Source of the DNA: Amanita rubescens
Taxonomy: Eukaryota > Basidiomycota > Agaricomycetes > Agaricales > Amanitaceae
DNA: 64,000 nt
Direction: 5' to 3'
Assembly: GCA_015039365.1 (NCBI GenBank)
Contig: WION01000063.1
Coordinates: 124,001-188,000 of the forward strand
The position numbers were made by a program, and so were the translations under genes. The notes below the pieces were generated by a model, which saw nothing but the letters and a program-made list of their open reading frames with translations, was not told where the DNA came from and did no database searches. Shown here piece by piece: positions 23,701 to 33,417 of this stretch (positions are counted from its first letter, which is position 1; each line of letters starts with the position of its first letter).

Positions 23701-24509
23701 ACAATTTTCTCTACGCATTGTCTAGTAGAAGGTTAAATAAATCGCCAAGCCAAAAAATAAAAATAAACTGACGGAGAAGAAATACCATCCACCTTGAATG
23801 CCACAGTCCGGATAGGCGTCTTCTCGGTCGTAGACATGTTCCTACATTCCGAATCGACACTAACAATCCGTGCCTCGTATCCACAATCTTCAATGGCATC
23901 GCGCACGAGTTCCGCTAAGTTGTCATGATCTAAAATACAAGAACCAGAGCACTCTATGAGGCTGATAGAAATCGAATGTACGCCGGGAATACATGTCAGA
24001 GCGTCGGTGATAGTCCGAACGCAAGAGACACAGGTCATTCCTCCGATAGCTAAAGTGAGCCTAAACTTGTGAGGTGTCGCAGTTTGGTCATTTTCGAGTA
24101 TCTGCCCACAGGGCAGATCGTCGTGCGGCACATTATAGTTCTTGTTACACATGTGACAAAATTGTTCATGAGCACCGCTCTTCCTACGTAAAACTTCATT
24201 GTCATGATGACCTTCATTGATTGAATCACTGATCGCGCTGGAATATTCGATTCGAATGTCAAAGCCCACGTCAAGAAGTGAACACTGGAGCAACCGCAGC
24301 TGCAACGCTGGATCGTGGACAATCCTGACGCGTTTGTGATACAAAGATGTGTCCACAAGGGTAGGTTTGGGGGACAGGCAGTATAACGAGTCTTCTATAG
24401 TACGAATGCAGCTGTCATGGCCAAGGTAAATTATAAAGAGGTATTTGCACCGTGTCACATATACTCACCTGTTGCAGTGGAGGTTTTGGACATGGAAGAC
24501 GGTCTCCAT
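20779..24509 (-). CDS. Copper-transporting P-type ATPase (P1B-1; CCC2/ATP7-like)
   Basis: A multi-exon gene from the ATG at 24509 to TAA at 20779-20781. It pumps Cu(I) across a membrane, probably loading Golgi cuproenzymes. Seen: an HMA domain with the LHCNSC loop, a second with GMTCVSC, a third whose CxxC is lost in the best splice model (near 23750), transmembrane segments, TGES in SSLTGES, the CPC motif in VACPCGIG, DKTGT, the HP motif THPLARAI, ISGDN and GDGVNDAP. All copper-ATPase hallmarks are present. Joins near 22500, 22310, 21490 and 21080 keep frame; the join near 21215 needs a downstream acceptor to stay in frame. The C-terminus is MGLSSWSVVVSSLLLKTYKAP. A TATA-like GATATATAAA on the plus strand lies at about 24555, 45 bp from the start, and a gypsy LTR lies 103 bp away. 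Confidence 0.9.
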
Positions 24510-24611
24510 TGCTGCACTGGTACGGTCCGTACGGAGGGCTTCACACCTCAGCTGGGATATATAAACGCCACTGACTTTGGAAGTATTGGGTATTTATAAA
24601 ATGACGATACG

Positions 24612-24843
24612 TGTGAAGACTTAGCCTATCGAAGCTGTAAGCACGAAAGGTAATGTCTCCAACGGAGGATTCCAGAGAGAGAGAGATCACGCGTAGATAT
24701 GCGTAGTCAAAGGGTTAGAGAAATCCTACGGTAACGAGTAAAAGCTCGGCTTAAGTACTCTAGTATTCTAAATATATGTAGTCAAGGAGCCTGATAAGGC
24801 TCTTACGAGTTTAATATCGGTGTTTGCGGCCTCATCCTTTACA
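24612..24843 (-). repeat. 3' LTR of the gypsy-like element, 232 bp
   Basis: Read on the minus strand it starts TGTAAAGGATG and ends ...TCTTCACA, giving TG...CA ends. Its last 100 bp match 28505-28604 apart from a short GA-repeat length difference. It lies just upstream of the copper ATPase in the same orientation and includes an ATATATTTAG tract. Confidence 0.8.
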
Positions 24844-25068
24844 TTCGCCCTCCAAGGTTTGAACCTGCAAACCTTCTTGCCGCAAGCGAACACGGTTTCT
24901 TCATCATAACATCTTGGTGGTGACCACTCCCATCGTCGGCGTCACGGTTGTCATCCTCTCCAGGCGCGCGTGGTTCGTCGACGTCCGCGGGAAGTCTGGA
25001 CTGCTCGGTGAGGGACCTCTTACTAGACCACTTATCCGTCTCGTCCTCGCACGTGTCCACAACCTCGA

Positions 25069-28000
25069 TTAGCGTCTCCGCGCCACTACGAGTATGGTTT
25101 TGTCTTGTAAAGCATCCGCCACGGGCAGCGCCGTTCGGCAAGTCATCCTGTGTGCCGCATTGAGCCTCGGTAGGCTGGGTGCCATCTGATGGCTTTTGAG
25201 GGCCTTTTCGAATGAGTCTTTTGGTAAGCCTTGTCCTGTCACCACCGTGTAGTTGTTCGGCAAGTTAACGCGCGTGCGTCCAGTGGTGGTGGATGTAGCT
25301 AGGCAGCCGTGGGAGTAACCAATGTCGGGCCGGTCTATGGGTTTGCCAAATCCGGATGTGCCCGAGTCACCAATCTCGGTGCGTCGTCCCATCTCTCTTA
25401 CGCCCTCCATAACGAGCTCTAACATGGAGAGGCCCATGTTAGGTTCCTTGTCAAAATGAGCCTCGTCCGCGAGCCTATCAGTCAACTTCTGTGAGTCATC
25501 CCTGACGCTCTCAGCTGCAGCGGAGCTAATAGAATCAATCTCGTCGCCGCACATTTCCAGGGCTTCTGTAGAACCAACTACCACACGCGTGGGGTTTAGG
25601 CCCATGAGAACTTTGTGCTGGTATAAGAAGGGTGTCCCCAGGATCATGTCGTAATTGTCCAGGTTTATGACGTCGAAGCGTCGTTTCTCGTTTATCCCCT
25701 GATACTTGAAGTTCACAGTTACGGAACAGCTAATTTTCGAACGTGAACCGTGTATGGCCAGCTGAACATTGGTCCGCCCAGCCGAAACCTCGAGAGGAAG
25801 TTTCAGCCGGTCTACAACTGTGGTAGACATAAAATCAGCCATCGAGCCCGTGTCGAGCAAGGCATGTATGGGCTGGCCATTCATGTCGACGGTCAGAATG
25901 ATAGGTTTCGGGATGACCCGACTAAAATCTTTCGAGCGGAGTGTGGTACGTTCTGTGGTATGTTCAACTGCGTCTGGCGTTTCTTCGGCTGTTTTCTCAA
26001 CGTCCTTGCAGAACGTGAGTCGCAACCGCTCCTCGTTTTTATCCGGTCTGTCGCCATTCTCGGGCATCTCAGACCCGCCCTCCATTTCTTCGGTAGGGAA
26101 GTGTACCATATTGAATTGCAAGTCCACTTCCCGGGCGTGGTCGTCTTTCGATTGGATCGAACTAAGGTTAACTCCACCCGCATTGATAGTGGGAGCTTTG
26201 GCCTGACGACGTTTCGGGCAATTTCGGCTCTCGTGACCCACATCCTTGCACGAGAAACAGCGCTGTTCAGCGCGCAGCCTATCCCGTTCCTCTTCAGACA
26301 TTCGGGATCGAGCAGTCTTTCGGAAGTCACGTCTTTGTGAGTATTGGGTTTCCGTTCCAGTGTTAGGAGCTGACATATTCTCGGAGGGTTCGTCAGTTTC
26401 TAGGAGCTCTTCTTCATATGAGCCAGTACCCTCCGGTTGAACTGCTTCAGCTTCGTCCATCCAGTTTACAAAGCGGCCCCAACGGCGACCCGTAGTGCGG
26501 CCTTTCCACGTGCGCTCTTCGCGCTTTTTAGTTTCAATAGCGTCTTCACGACGCTGAGCATATTTTACAAGTTTTTCAAACCCGGTGCGTTCAGGATTCA
26601 TACCCTTCTTGATTAGGTTCAGACGAAGATCCTGACGCATCCCCTGCCAGAAGATCTGCGTAACTTCGCGATCGGTTACATCTGGGAAGCGGACGGCCAT
26701 AGCTTCAAGTTCGCGGGCGTAGTCACGGACGGACATGGGACCCTGGACTGCGCTCATCATTCTTTCGCGCAGCTCCAGTTTGAAGTGGGAGGGAAAACAG
26801 TAGTCGAAGAGTCCTTCATAGACTAGTTGCCTATCCCATTTCTTTATGTCCCTTACTACGTGCTTCATCATGAATTGACTAGCTTTTCCGCTCGTCCATT
26901 TCACCATAAACTGGACCGACGTCCTAGGGCCAATCTCATACCAGTTGCAGTAGGTGTCGACCTCGAACGTCCATTGGTCGAATATGTCCAAGTCCGCCGT
27001 ACCGTTATACTCAAACGGGTCCTTCATCTTAATGTTTTTCATACTCGTTTTCTTCGTCTTCTTATGATTACGTCCCTTCGGCGAAGCCTTGGACGACACG
27101 GAAGAGTCATCGCTTTCATTTTCGGAAGAGTCGGGGCCCGGCGGACTTGGTGGTCCGTGCCCATTTCCTTTGTCGGACTCCGAGTCACTTGAGGAAGGAG
27201 GTGGACTAGGGTCCGCTTTTTTAGTTGTAGCTCGGAACCAACCGCCGTCAGGCTTCTCCGAGTCGTCACGTCTGAAGTGCTCAGGCCTCTGATGGAACAG
27301 GGAGTTAGACTCCGAGGCTTTCTTTTTTTCAAGTTTTTTCAGTTTGGGCTTAAAGCCCGAGTAGCGCGGACCGGTCTCGAGGGGGTCAACATTCTTTCCT
27401 TTTCGTTCATAAATAGACCCGCCCTCCACTTCGGTAGTTAGCCTAGGAGACGAGGCTCCCTTTTTTGTATCTTCGTCTCCAAGTTCTAGTATGACAGCCA
27501 TAACATGAATTGGTTCATATTCCATATCAGATATGTCTTGTAGTTTACTTAATAATTCATCTACGAGGTCTTCGTCATCACTGGTATCAATTTCAGGTAA
27601 ACGAGGAGGTTCGATGCTCGCCCGAGTGGGGAAGTATTCAACTTCGCAGTCGTCCTCACTCAGTTGGTTATCACGGGGTCCCAGTTGGGCCTCGTCGTCG
27701 CTTGACTCATGTTGTTGTAGTCGGCTTAGGTCGGGGCGGCGGACGAGAGACCCGCCCTCCAGGTCGGCCCCAGATTTAGCCACGAGATTATCACTCAAGT
27801 GGGCTGATAACTCCTCGGGGACGAGCCCGCTGTTCGAGTCCCTAGCCGCGAGCTCACCGCTCAAGCGATACTTCTCGGGGACGAGCTCCCCGCTCGAGTC
27901 CCTAGTCGCGAGCTCACCGCTCAAGCGATAGTTGTTGTGGGCGAGCTCGCCGCTCAAGCGCCACTCCTCATCCACGAGCTCACCGCTCAAGTGGGAAATG

Positions 28001-28380
28001 TCCTTGGAGAATTCTCGTGTCGGATTCTCCAGCGCTGGTGTAGTGAGTTGAGACTTGTTTGGATTGTCAAGTTCTTCTACGATATGTGTGACGTGGCAGT
28101 AAAGGTCGGCGATGTGTCGATTCAACGGGCCGGAGTTGTGTACCGGCTCCCGTCGCGCCTGTCCAATGGTCGTCTGTCTCGGATTGGTAGAATCGTTGCC
28201 GTCGTGACCCCATTTATCACCTAGGTCGTCATTGGAAAAACCTACGTCGGATTGGGTCACGACGTTGTGTATCTGGTAGCACGACTTGCGGCGATTAGAT
28301 GCTGTCTCTAGTTCCTTGGCCAGGTTCCCGGGCATGGCGCGAAGGTCGCTGTCGACTGGTTTTGTAGTTCTCGTTGTCAT
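25069..28380 (-). CDS. Retrotransposon Gag-protease polyprotein
   Basis: One ORF of 1103 aa. The N-terminal third is acidic and low-complexity. A block at about residues 130-205 repeats the motif LSGEL five or so times (LSGELAHNNYRLSGELATRD and relatives), and the DNA there is tandemly repeated. The middle has a retroviral-type Gag region (about 455-600, FDQWTFEVDTYCNWYEI...). A zinc knuckle CFSCKDVGHESRNC (C-x2-C-x4-H-x4-C) lies near 706-720, and an aspartic protease active site ALLDTGSMADF near 838-850. The polyprotein stops about 250 residues past the protease with no RT. The lack of stops over 3.3 kb suggests recent decay or a selected Gag. Some of it may be a domesticated gene, but LTRs on both sides favour an element. 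Confidence 0.8.
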   Translation of the reverse strand: MTTRTTKPVDSDLRAMPGNLAKELETASNRRKSCYQIHNVVTQSDVGFSNDDLGDKWGHDGNDSTNPRQTTIGQARREPVHNSGPLNRHIADLYCHVTHIVEELDNPNKSQLTTPALENPTREFSKDISHLSGELVDEEWRLSGELAHNNYRLSGELATRDSSGELVPEKYRLSGELAARDSNSGLVPEELSAHLSDNLVAKSGADLEGGSLVRRPDLSRLQQHESSDDEAQLGPRDNQLSEDDCEVEYFPTRASIEPPRLPEIDTSDDEDLVDELLSKLQDISDMEYEPIHVMAVILELGDEDTKKGASSPRLTTEVEGGSIYERKGKNVDPLETGPRYSGFKPKLKKLEKKKASESNSLFHQRPEHFRRDDSEKPDGGWFRATTKKADPSPPPSSSDSESDKGNGHGPPSPPGPDSSENESDDSSVSSKASPKGRNHKKTKKTSMKNIKMKDPFEYNGTADLDIFDQWTFEVDTYCNWYEIGPRTSVQFMVKWTSGKASQFMMKHVVRDIKKWDRQLVYEGLFDYCFPSHFKLELRERMMSAVQGPMSVRDYARELEAMAVRFPDVTDREVTQIFWQGMRQDLRLNLIKKGMNPERTGFEKLVKYAQRREDAIETKKREERTWKGRTTGRRWGRFVNWMDEAEAVQPEGTGSYEEELLETDEPSENMSAPNTGTETQYSQRRDFRKTARSRMSEEERDRLRAEQRCFSCKDVGHESRNCPKRRQAKAPTINAGGVNLSSIQSKDDHAREVDLQFNMVHFPTEEMEGGSEMPENGDRPDKNEERLRLTFCKDVEKTAEETPDAVEHTTERTTLRSKDFSRVIPKPIILTVDMNGQPIHALLDTGSMADFMSTTVVDRLKLPLEVSAGRTNVQLAIHGSRSKISCSVTVNFKYQGINEKRRFDVINLDNYDMILGTPFLYQHKVLMGLNPTRVVVGSTEALEMCGDEIDSISSAAAESVRDDSQKLTDRLADEAHFDKEPNMGLSMLELVMEGVREMGRRTEIGDSGTSGFGKPIDRPDIGYSHGCLATSTTTGRTRVNLPNNYTVVTGQGLPKDSFEKALKSHQMAPSLPRLNAAHRMTCRTALPVADALQDKTILVVARRR

Positions 28381-28504
28381 TGTCGGTGAACGCAGAGAAA
28401 AAAAAAAATTGGTTTGTTTGTTGTTGTTTGTAGGCGACGTCGGGGGTGATCAAGCCCTTTGGAAGCCTTGTAGGGTTTCTAAGAGTAGTTTATACGCAAA
28501 AAAA

Positions 28505-28604
28505 TGTGAAGACTTAGCCTATCGAAGCTGTAAGCACGAAAGGTAATGTCTCCAACGGAGGATTCCACAGAGAGAGAGAGAGAGAGATCACGCGTAGATA
28601 TGCG
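28505..28604 (-). repeat. Truncated 5' LTR remnant of the gypsy-like element
   Basis: This 100-bp piece matches the last part of the 3' LTR at 24612. The two diverge right after ATATGCG (28604 and about 24703). The matching end (TGTGAAG on plus) faces the gag leader, as expected for the 3' end of a 5' LTR. Confidence 0.75.
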
Positions 28605-30084
28605 GCTTGTGAAAGAATGAGAGCAATTGGCTGTCCATTCTCAGTTAACCCACTAGATGGTTCCTGACTTCCATACCACGGTGAGCCATTCGAAAGTATG
28701 TTTAGAGTTAAATACCTGTCCTCATGTCCGATCCATCACCGTGTCATTAGATGTCTCATGACTGGGAATCGTGGACTTCAGATAGTGTGGGGTTACATGT
28801 GAAAGATAGCGTACTTGATGTCGCAACCCAGACGCGCAGCCCCAGCTCCGTCACCCCAGCTGAATGGCATTGAACCGGTGCCTGGGGTTTTTAATTTCGT
28901 CTCCATCTCCTGGTCGGTAAAGCGCTGTTCCGAACATGTACTGCTTGGCGAAGCATTCTATTCTTTTCGGCCGGTTCGGTCAGAGGTTTGTTGTTTAGGT
29001 GCAACCGAAAAAATCCCACGCCCAACGGCGTCCTGCCACGTGTCACGCGTCACACGGAGTCACACCGCACTTTCAGGACGCCGCCATGGCTGGGCACTAT
29101 GACGCTAGTGTCGCTGATGTCGCGAGCGTTTCAATTTTTATTATTATTTAAAGCCAACCATCATTTTCTGCTGCTCGACCCAATTCCTGCCAAATGGCCC
29201 GAATCACACTCAAGTCGGTTGATATCTCAGTTCAGTGAGTCCCATTGCGAATTTCAGTACCAAATGATATCATATATTTACTTTAGTTTAACCCATCAAG
29301 AACGGGTCGGTACTGACTCACCGATACCGGCATATTTCGACACAAGGTACGTCATACTCATCTGCTTCTCACAATTCCACAAACGTGAGTTGCTCAGTTA
29401 TTATGATTTATGCGGGGTCTCGGGATAGTATTATTTCTGCGCAAGAATGCGTCTAACGGAACTGCTGTTGCAATATGAAGTAATCGAGTTTCAATTCGTT
29501 AGTCTCCGAGTCCGTCATTGTGCGATGCCTATCCCCGTCCTCGCTTTTAATTCCGATTCCGCACCCAGCAAACAATTAACTGAACTCGTTTCGGAAGCGA
29601 AAAGGCATGGTGCCTGTTCTGGACGAATAAAAGCCGAGATTACGTCTAGATCATTTATTCAGACTTCCACTGGAAATAGGGTGGACTCATGATCATTTGT
29701 ATCGAGACGTCAGTTCGATAGTGCAGGTGCGTAATTAGATAGATATTTCGATGATAATTCAGGTGCATAAACTGACTCCGTTGGCTGTGCATCTCTTCAT
29801 ATCATGAAAAGTCAAACAGCTTTACAAGAGCTCGCTGAGCCGATATTCAGCAACCGAATAGTATGGTGGTGACTGGGGTCTGAGCCTCGGCTATCAATAT
29901 CACGACAAGACGCACAGTTCATTCTTCACTTCTGGCTGTCAGTAAGTAATGCTCAGTACCTTCCATCAGTCTTTCTTGGTTTCAATAAGTACTAGATTAT
30001 GCCTCACGCCACCTTTGCTGGGACATTCAAACGCCGCCGCCGACCTATATAATGGCAGTTGTGGCCGAACCGATACTCCTCGTC
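28605..30084. other. Intergenic, no convincing gene
   Basis: Frames such as 28988-29428 and 29447-29692 show no domain or exon logic. An ACGCGT motif occurs at 29045-29050 beside a TCACAC-rich stretch that resembles the one near 13220. Confidence 0.35.
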
Positions 30085-31383
30085 ATGTCGCCTCCACCGC
30101 ATTTTGTCGTCTACCACGATCAAAACGATCCTTCGAGTCTACTCCCTCCCGATGTCTCGCGCATAAAAGTAACGTCACGCGAACTTATCATTCTCATCAT
30201 TCTAACACCGATCATTCCTAGGGCTTCAATGTCTAGTGCGCGCTTTAATCGCACCCGTTGTTCGGTTCCCTCATCGTGACTCTAATCTTTGTAGTAATCT
30301 TTCCTTCCTGCTCTCGTCCGGAGCAACTGACAGAGTAAGATATCGTATTCACCCTACTCCATATCGTATTCTAACAGCCAGCTTGAAGGTTGCTGCTTGG
30401 GCTGACCTTTCCCCAGCTGCTCGAGCAGAGGCCAGGCACAAATATCACTCTGCCGGTGTCAAATTGTTCGTGTCCGCCTTTGGATACACGGATAAGCCCA
30501 CTGCAAGAGATCCGGCCCAAGTTGCGGAGTTTATCGCAGGATGGGCAAAGGAATATCATGTTGACGGAGTCGACGTCAACTTCGAAGACGAGGATGCGTT
30601 CAAGAAAGGCGTTGCCGAGGTTTGTCAGGGTGTGTGTTTGTCAAACTGAATATAACGCGAGTTTGTAGGATTGGCTCATCGCTTTTACAATCGAGTTGAG
30701 AGCTCGACTTCCCAGGGAGTTCTTGATCTCACATGCACGTAAGCGTTTTTTGAGTGTTCCATCCAGAACAGTACTCAACCCTATATAAATTTAAAGCATT
30801 TGCACGATGGTATTGAAATGTTGATCGTCCGAGACATTCGTCAACTAATTTTTTTCTAATTCAAGGTTTGGACCTAAAGCCTATCCTGGTGGAGGCTACA
30901 TCAGAATAAACAAGGAAATTGGGCATGAGGTCAACTGGTACAATGTGCAGTACGGCCGTACGCCTTCCAACTATAGTTTATTTCATAATTTCTGACCAGT
31001 CTCTTTTCAGACTACTACAACACGCCTGAGGCCATTTTGAGAGAGTCGGGCGCGGAATATCCAGGCACATCCGTGTTCCAAATCCATGCTCATGGCGTTC
31101 CACTCTCGAAGATTCTTATAGGGAAGAGTGCTGACCCGCGAGACACGCCTCCATCGGTACTCGCTGTAGTCTTGGAGCAAGGCAAGAAAGAGGGATGGAG
31201 TGAGTCGCATTGCAAAATCTGTTTCTTCACTGCTAACCATCTATATAGATGGGGGCGTTGCAGCTTGGCAGGTGAGCTTTAATATCTCTTGGTTCGGTGA
31301 TTGGACTGAATGGCGTCATCTAGTATCCGAGCACCGACACGAGGTGGATCACGGAAGTCAGGTCCAAGTCTTGGCCAGTTTGA
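30085..31383 (+). CDS. GH18 chitinase-like glycoside hydrolase
   Basis: A multi-exon gene. Exon 1 gives PHFVVYHDQND; later exons give GFNV-YNLSFLLSSG, AGVKLFVSAFG, the GH18 active-site strand DGVDVNFED, WLIAFTIELRARLP, VNWYNVQ, FQIHAHGVPLSKILIGK and the ending YPSTDTRWITEV with TGA at 31381-31383. The fold and order match secreted or cytosolic fungal GH18 enzymes that cleave chitin or related GlcNAc glycans. The usual motif is DxxDxDxE; here the third acidic position is Asn (DGVDVN-FE), while the catalytic Glu is kept. A very short 14-nt exon (30222-30235) and two introns with unusual acceptor choice are required, yet all joins keep frame. There is no signal peptide at the ATG at 30085; an upstream ATG at 30052 adds 11 residues. 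Confidence 0.7.
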
Positions 31384-31697
31384 TCCTAGGAGAATACGAG
31401 CCTAGATATTTTGATTCCTGTCCGTGTGAAAGAAAATAAATTTGAATTGTATGTCAGAGAGACCTGATTCTAGCACCTAATACTCAGTTCATAATCGCTA
31501 TGCGGCCATTTGTCTATGGAAAAGAGAGCATTTTCGTGCGCGATAGTGACCTTGACCTCGGGCATTTGACCAAGTATCAGATGGGGCAAACCAAAGATAC
31601 TCACGGGGAACACGGTGATCACGTCACGTTACTATTAGTGAAGTTGAACCACCTCCTCCCCGAAACCCGTTTCTCTTGGTCTCCTCAGACGCTCATA

Positions 31698-32300
31698 ATG
31701 AGAACCTCAAAAGGCAAAAATACTTGCGAAGACGCGATCTTACCCATGACAGACGACTACATGCAACAAATCGTCCGCCGCGAGAAGAACTACGAATTCC
31801 GGCGATACGAGATCGCGCCGTCCGTCAAGCGCATCTGGTTCTACCTCAACGCCCCCATCTCCTCCATTGTATATATCTGCGAGATTGATCCCGCGCGGAC
31901 GCGAAAACCGGGAGATGAGCCGCTCCCTGAAGACGGGCTCGGAAACCACGAGTACAACACGCGTCACAAAGACTGGGAAAGGTTCGACTATGCGTACCGC
32001 GTCCGTAGCGTTCGTCGGCTCAAGGAAAGCGTACGCTTGAAGGAGATGAAGGAGTTGTACGGGATGAAGAGTGCTCCACGAAGCCTGGTGTACGTGCCAT
32101 CAATGCTGAGCAAGGCTGTGCTTTGGGATGAGCAGACTGTACTCTGGGACTCCGAGGACGCCGACATGATGCTACAGACGGAAGCTGCAACTCTCACCCA
32201 CGTCTCCGAAACGAGTTGTCAGGGCTCTGATATGAAGAGGAAACGGGAGCGGGAGGAGCCGTGTGACTCTGACGAAGGGCCAGCCAAACGCGTTGCATAG
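31698..32300 (+). CDS. ASCH/PUA-like domain protein
   Basis: A single exon encodes 200 aa from the ATG at 31698; the frame is open back to an ATG at 31500, which would add 66 residues. The domain begins DAILPMTDDYMQQIVRREKNYEFRRYEI, followed by VKRIWFYLNAPISSIVYICEID, and continues through YAYRVRSVRRLKESVRL. That pattern resembles the ASCH/EVE branch of the PUA-like fold, which binds RNA or modified nucleic acids. The C-terminus carries a basic KRKRERE cluster that could be a nuclear localisation signal. It sits about 310 bp downstream of the GH18 gene on the same strand, but no functional link is evident. Confidence 0.65.
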   Translation: MRTSKGKNTCEDAILPMTDDYMQQIVRREKNYEFRRYEIAPSVKRIWFYLNAPISSIVYICEIDPARTRKPGDEPLPEDGLGNHEYNTRHKDWERFDYAYRVRSVRRLKESVRLKEMKELYGMKSAPRSLVYVPSMLSKAVLWDEQTVLWDSEDADMMLQTEAATLTHVSETSCQGSDMKRKREREEPCDSDEGPAKRVA

Positions 32301-33417
32301 TACGCGATCTTACTCGCCTCACATTCTCAAAGTTTGGCGAGGTCTGATGTCCCCATAGAACTCTCAATCAGAAAATACGATAGGGTGTCGTTGGTAAAGC
32401 TTCCATAGGAAGTTTACGATTTTGTAGGTTTAGTAGGTCGTGCTTAATGTTTTTTTTTGTGTTGCCTCATCTCATCGAGCACTGAAATTGATCATGGATA
32501 CAATCGATTTCGAGATTCTGAGGGAACTCAACTGTGCCTTCCCTCAGTCGTCTTCTCAAGTTCTCCCTCCATCATGGTGTCACCTGGTACCTTCCCCTTC
32601 CCTCCCTCCCACCGCTGCTACTGTCAATAACTCCAGCCCTGCGCAGCCCCATCTCACTAGCCTACATTGCGCACTTCTTTGAGTTTGTCAACGTTGAGCC
32701 AGTGACAAGGCATGTAACTTGCGCATGATCAGATGTCGCTATGTGTGCACTAATAGACTCTGCTGCATATCGCACCATAGTATGTCATTTTTTTGCTCCG
32801 CGATACTGGACAAAATACGGTGATCGTCCAAAATGCACTCACAACATTTCATTGCGGGTCATCCAGAACGGGCACGATCTCTAATGATCTATCATGAAGC
32901 AGGGTGAGTGGCCGTGAGTCAATCGTTAACAGCTTTTGCAATCTAAACCCGTTCTCTCGTGATCGGTCGTGGCCAACAATGAATGATCGTGAATTATCGT
33001 TAGCAAGTTTGTACTAGCACATTTGTGGACCTCGTGAGGGCTTTGTGATCGATTGTGAACGCCGGTGATCCATATTCTTTCATTCCCCAGGCTCAGGCTT
33101 ATGAAGCCCGAGCCATGAGCCTCGAAAAGCCTACCATACGGCCCAGCTTGGGCCGGGCTTATGAGGGTGGGCTTGGGGCTTCAGGCCTCAGGCCCGAGCC
33201 CACAAATCACCAGCACTGTCGATTTTATGAAATAAAGTAACCGCACCGAGGTTATGAATCATTGTTATCTACGCCAACCGACAAAAATCAACAAAACTTG
33301 TTCTCGATCGAGGTTATCGATTTCCCTCAATTAATTACAACATGGTTTAGAACGATCGAAAAAAATCTTGGTAGAGCAACTTCCTAGTGGGGACCTCGTC
33401 TTCAGACATCCCACTGC
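32301..33417. other. Intergenic with a GGGCTC-rich patch
   Basis: There is no gene. At about 33090-33205 the sequence is built from repeated AGGCCCGAGCC/GGGCTT words on both strands, a simple repetitive patch. The remainder is AT-rich. Confidence 0.35.

Larger units (their letters stand above)
24612..28604 (-). mobile_element. Internally deleted gypsy-like LTR retrotransposon (gag-protease only)
   Basis: The element is read on the minus strand: a truncated 5' LTR (28505-28604), a leader, a gag-protease ORF (25069-28380), a polypurine-like tract (TTGGAGGGCGAA, just above 24843) and an apparently complete 3' LTR (24612-24843). The two LTR copies share nearly identical sequence over 100 bp. No reverse transcriptase, RNase H or integrase is present, so the element cannot move alone. 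The 5' LTR lost its upstream part, and no target duplication is visible. Confidence 0.75.

Noticed and set aside
33090..33205. GGGCTC-rich patch as a coding or mobile-element end
   Set aside because: It is a simple repeated word pattern with no TIR or ORF support.
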